A stretch of 64,000 nucleotides of DNA from Himantopus leucocephalus. Lineage: Eukaryota > Chordata > Aves > Charadriiformes > Recurvirostridae. A program made the translations under genes and the position numbers. This document shows, one piece after another, positions 60,661-64,000 of this stretch. The notes under the pieces are model-generated. The model did no database searches. It was not told the origin of the DNA and saw only the letters and a list, made by a program, of their open reading frames with translations. Position 1 is the first letter of the stretch. Each line of letters starts with the position of its first letter. The stretch spans positions 59,341,951-59,405,950 of the forward strand of contig RSEF01000001.1 in NCBI GenBank assembly GCA_003993805.1, given 5' to 3'.

Positions 60661-62034
60661 GGCTCAAGACAAAGGCTGAACAGTCTGTGAAAATGGTAAC
60701 AGCCTGGTGAGCTGTGTCTGGTCTCTACTTTATATGCCACCCTCACTACAGCATAGGGCGGGCCTCTGAGATGCTCCGAATTACAATGGAGACAAGACTA
60801 AGTATATAAAGGATAGAAGTCACCAAGTTTCAGGTTGTTTGATCCTACACTGGGAGAGGCCATGCTAGTTAAGAGGAAGTAGTGAAGTAGTTAAACTCAG
60901 ACAGCCGCAGGTTGTGTGATGGTGAGATTTGCTGAATAAAATCAAGAGATATTTCTTCATTTGTAGATATAATTTTTTAAAAAATAAAGATGCTTAATTT
61001 AGAAGGGATAAAGCAGTACAGCCCCAGTGATTTGAATGGCTTTGCTACTGCTCCACACCCCTCCAAAATCAGTTTCCATGTATCTCAGGTTCTGCACCTG
61101 AGGGGAATGTAAGCATTTGAAATAATGGTCATTAGTTGTCCTTAAATTACAGGATAACTCTAATCACTGCACGATTCTGAAGAACAAGAGAGTATGTATG
61201 ACTCAGATAAGTTCACCTATGTGTTTAGAGACTCAAAAGAGAAGGGGGTTTGTGCTAACAAGTTAGAAAAGCAGTATGAAGTATCCTGAGGGCAAATGAT
61301 CTAACAATTGTGTCATGACATGTATTTTAGAATGAAAAAAAGATTAACTGCCATGGTGAGCTAAGTAATCATTTAGACAGTATTGCAGGCAAAGGAACTA
61401 GTTCCCTGATGAGTTTTTAATGACTTGAGAACAAAACAGTGTCCACTTAGACACCAGAAGCATCTGACCCCAACAACCCACTCTTGCTGGTTCACCAGCT
61501 TGTGCCCATACTGCCCTTCTGGTTCAGTCTTGAAGTGAAACCTGACTGTTCCAATTTACCACCTGCCAGTTGGGTTTGCATAGTGTTTTTAGCACATTTA
61601 AACTAGATTCTCTGAGGAGGAAACTCATCCAAAACTCTCCTCTATCCACCAATCTAACCCCAGTCCATGATGGAGACAATAAGTGGCTAAATCAGTGACT
61701 TGTCCTTCAGGCACTCTCAAACCGCATGCGAGATCATAGTATCAGGGGACCAGATTAAACCTAGTTCAGAGTAAAATACCCAAACCATTAACAATTTTGA
61801 TATGGTGATCCATCTGCCCCAGTCTACTGACCTGCCTCTTTTGGACAGAATTACTTACTTATGTAAACATGGCCACAGAGACAAAAACATTATTTCTCCA
61901 GGTGAAGGTTGTATGTTAAGAGCTCCATCAGGTCTGTGATTGCCATTGGTTTGGGTTTTTTTTTTTCCCAACGGTGAATAGAAACTCACTTGTACTTCAG
62001 TTAAACAGTAATCAATGTCTCTTCTTCCTTGCAG

Positions 62035-62109
62035 ATGTATACCCAACCAAGATTCAATAACGTGGACTATCAACTGGACATCACTTTCCCTAGCAGACAG
62101 CAGTACTAA
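62035..62109 (+). CDS. Weak candidate terminal exon, unknown gene
   Basis: A strong acceptor (GTCTCTTCTTCCTTGCAG, ending at 62034) is followed by 24 codons, MYTQPRFNNVDYQLDITFPS and four more, then TAA. A second frame is also open for about 50 codons from the same acceptor, and a 90-codon minus-strand frame overlaps. I do not recognise either product. Alternatively this is an exon of a non-coding RNA or an unused acceptor. Confidence 0.15.
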   Translation: MYTQPRFNNVDYQLDITFPSRQQY

Positions 62110-62579
62110 CAGAGAGCATAATGACAAGGCTGCTTCTTACTCCAACAATTTAAATGGCTGTTCAGGAGAATTTCTTTGCATTTTATGATCCTATTGCACA
62201 ATAGATATAACATCTCATGTCACAGATCAGCAGAAAAGAAAGATTCCCACCACTGAATGATCAAAACTGCTGTGGGAATGAAAAGATCCTGTAACAAGAC
62301 TTAGAGGCACTGAAGATTAGGTTTAGAGTTCCCCACCCCAGTTTCTACAGGCAGGTGTTCAGAAATGTAAATTGCATTTTTGCCTTGGGAGTAGCCCTCA
62401 GTGTCCCTATTACAAAACCCTAATGCATACCTCCATTTCATCTGTGTAGCAGTACTATAATTTTATGGCCAAACATGTCTGGGTTTTCTCCCTCAACAAT
62501 CAGTCTAGAATTACTCTCGCGATATTGCAAAGTTGGGTCATTTCCGATTCCTGTTTCATCTTGTCCATTTTTGATGCAG

Positions 62580-62629
62580 CACTGAATCATGTTAACTGCA
62601 GACCATGTAATTGCTTATCTGTATGGAAG
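62580..62629 (+). other. Possible exon before a consensus splice donor
   Basis: AAG|GTAAGT at 62629/62630 is a full-consensus donor. A usable acceptor (TTTTTGATGCAG) ends at 62579, giving a 50-base exon. Nothing identifies a product. It could belong with the acceptor at 62034 in a plus-strand transcript. Confidence 0.15.
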
Positions 62630-63896
62630 GTAAGTAACCTCACAAGCCATATAATGTGGGATCCAAATGGGGTTGCCATTTACAGTCGCCATGGAGAGAC
62701 TGAAGCATACAGAAGTATCACATCCACTAATCGCAATGAGATCTCACAGAAATAAATATCTATTTGCAAATTTAAAGGGGAAATACAATAAAATAATTAT
62801 GAAATTCTATGTCCAGTGACATAATGGCAAACATGAATTATTTGACAAAGCTAATCTATCATCCTTCATTATCAGTAGGCTGCAGCTCTAGTCTAACCAA
62901 CGCCCTTAATAAGAAAAGGGAGGAAATTGGGCACAGTTGTGGCACCTTTCCTTTCATTACTTTCACTTTTAAAATTCAAATACTTTTCTTCTTAATGGTC
63001 TTGCAACACAAAAATGGATTAGAGCAGCATTGAGCTAAGAATTACATTTTTGTGTGCAGTGCCATTTCTCACAAATTTTGTAAATAGTTTGGTCTCCCTC
63101 CCAACAATGAAATTTCTGCCCTCTGTAATTGTGCTGTTGCTACAGCAGCTACTAATGAGAACAGCACAATGATAAGACTGATTCTCCGAGATTGCAAAGA
63201 AGAGTTCAAACACCCACTCTTTCCGAGTGGTACTACTTGGCAAGGTTTCTTGAAGAAAGAAACACTAGTATATTAAGGTTCATTGAGCTGATAGGAAATG
63301 ACCAAAACCTTTTCATTTGGGCTTCAGACCAAAGTAAACATTTTATGCACTTTAATACTTTTTTTCATCAGTTTATTCTCTTTTTCTGCCAAACTGTGAA
63401 TTTACGGATCCCAACTTAGTATAGAAATGTTAAACTATTGCAATCAACTCTGTAGTCATGAGATAGCCCAATTTTGCAAGCTTGGTAGCTGAAGGTAATT
63501 TTGGTCAAGCCTTTGATTAAGCATATTTGCAGCACATAATAGCAATAATTTATTGAAACTACGGCTCGTTGAACAAAGCTATCTATACTTGTGTGTCAGT
63601 GGATGGCTCTTGATTAGCCATTTATGTGTGTGTAGCGAAGCACATCAATTTATTACTGCCTTCATTTGTTTGAAGAACTTAAAGACCTAGCTGGGGACCA
63701 GCGCTCCCAAACATCACCCACATTTTAGGGAGTTCAGTCTTAAACTAAACATCCAGTCCCACTTTTTCCCACTGAGCCTTCTAATGCCGTTGCATCAGTG
63801 ATAGCAGGTAGAGAGAAACAGGCTAAAGGAAAAATGTACAAAAAACAAGTCATGTAAAGTATATTATTCTAACCAGAAGGTCCGATAGGCAAACAA

Positions 63897-63948
63897 TTCA
63901 GGGCTAGCACTTCTGAAGATGATTCAGGGCTAGCACTTCTGAAGATAG
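63897..63948 (+). repeat. 26-bp tandem duplication
   Basis: Two head-to-tail copies beginning TTCAGGGCTAGCAC differ only in the last two bases (GA versus AG). Confidence 0.9.
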
Positions 63949-64000
63949 AGAGAGCAACTGTCCTAAAGCACATTTTAGTAACATAGACCCACCTTCCCCC

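Larger units (their letters stand above)
60661..63896. other. Mostly unique AT-rich sequence
   Basis: No repeat family or gene is recognised. Possible splice signals at 62.0 and 62.6 kb and a conserved-looking AT-rich interval at 63470-63680 are described separately. Confidence 0.4.

Noticed and set aside
1..64000. CRISPR arrays, bacterial operons, phage or plasmid functions
   Set aside because: All recognisable elements are vertebrate (CR1, LTR, SINE). No spaced direct-repeat array, ribosome-binding pattern or tightly packed genes are present.

Overview
This is a vertebrate nuclear window, and the repeats point to a bird. CR1 LINE fragments occur on both strands, about ten of them, ranging from young copies to very decayed ones. 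There are also solo or truncated LTRs of endogenous retroviral families that I recognise from avian genomes, and two decayed tRNA-derived SINEs of the MIR/CORE type. No complete protein-coding gene can be recognised. The longer open frames fall in a CpG island, an LTR, CR1 sequence or assembly gaps, or show no family resemblance.

Layout. 1-4.7 kb: unannotated sequence, then a CR1 cut by a 100-base gap, an LTR remnant, a CR1 3' end and a second, larger type of LTR. 4.7-6.4 kb: a strong CpG island, the best candidate promoter here; its best splice donors read leftward. 6.4-19.2 kb: mostly unique, CpG-poor sequence with one CR1, one ancient SINE and AT-rich stretches that could be conserved non-coding elements. 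19.2-20.6 kb: a young CR1 (reverse-transcriptase C-terminal half) split by a 468-bp solo LTR with an exact 5-bp target duplication. 25.7-26.8 kb: a 1.07-kb LTR built on imperfect tandem modules, followed by an ancient CR1.

29.9-52.0 kb is compositionally different. It lies between a 212-base gap and a 1000-base gap, is several times richer in CpG than either flank, and is T-rich over A on the given strand where I sampled it. It holds only two CR1 pieces and two weak candidate exons. It could be a transcribed intronic region, a different isochore, or a contig misplaced in scaffolding.

53.0-64.0 kb returns to CpG-poor sequence: CR1 pieces, a decayed SINE, a CR1 that seems to sit inside an older CR1, a G-rich tract, and a 3' end with possible splice sites and conserved-looking AT-rich DNA.

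I found no evidence of a new biological system. The most useful leads are the gap-bounded composition block, the unresolved CpG-island promoter, the candidate exon at 51.1 kb, and the nested transposon junctions that give relative ages.
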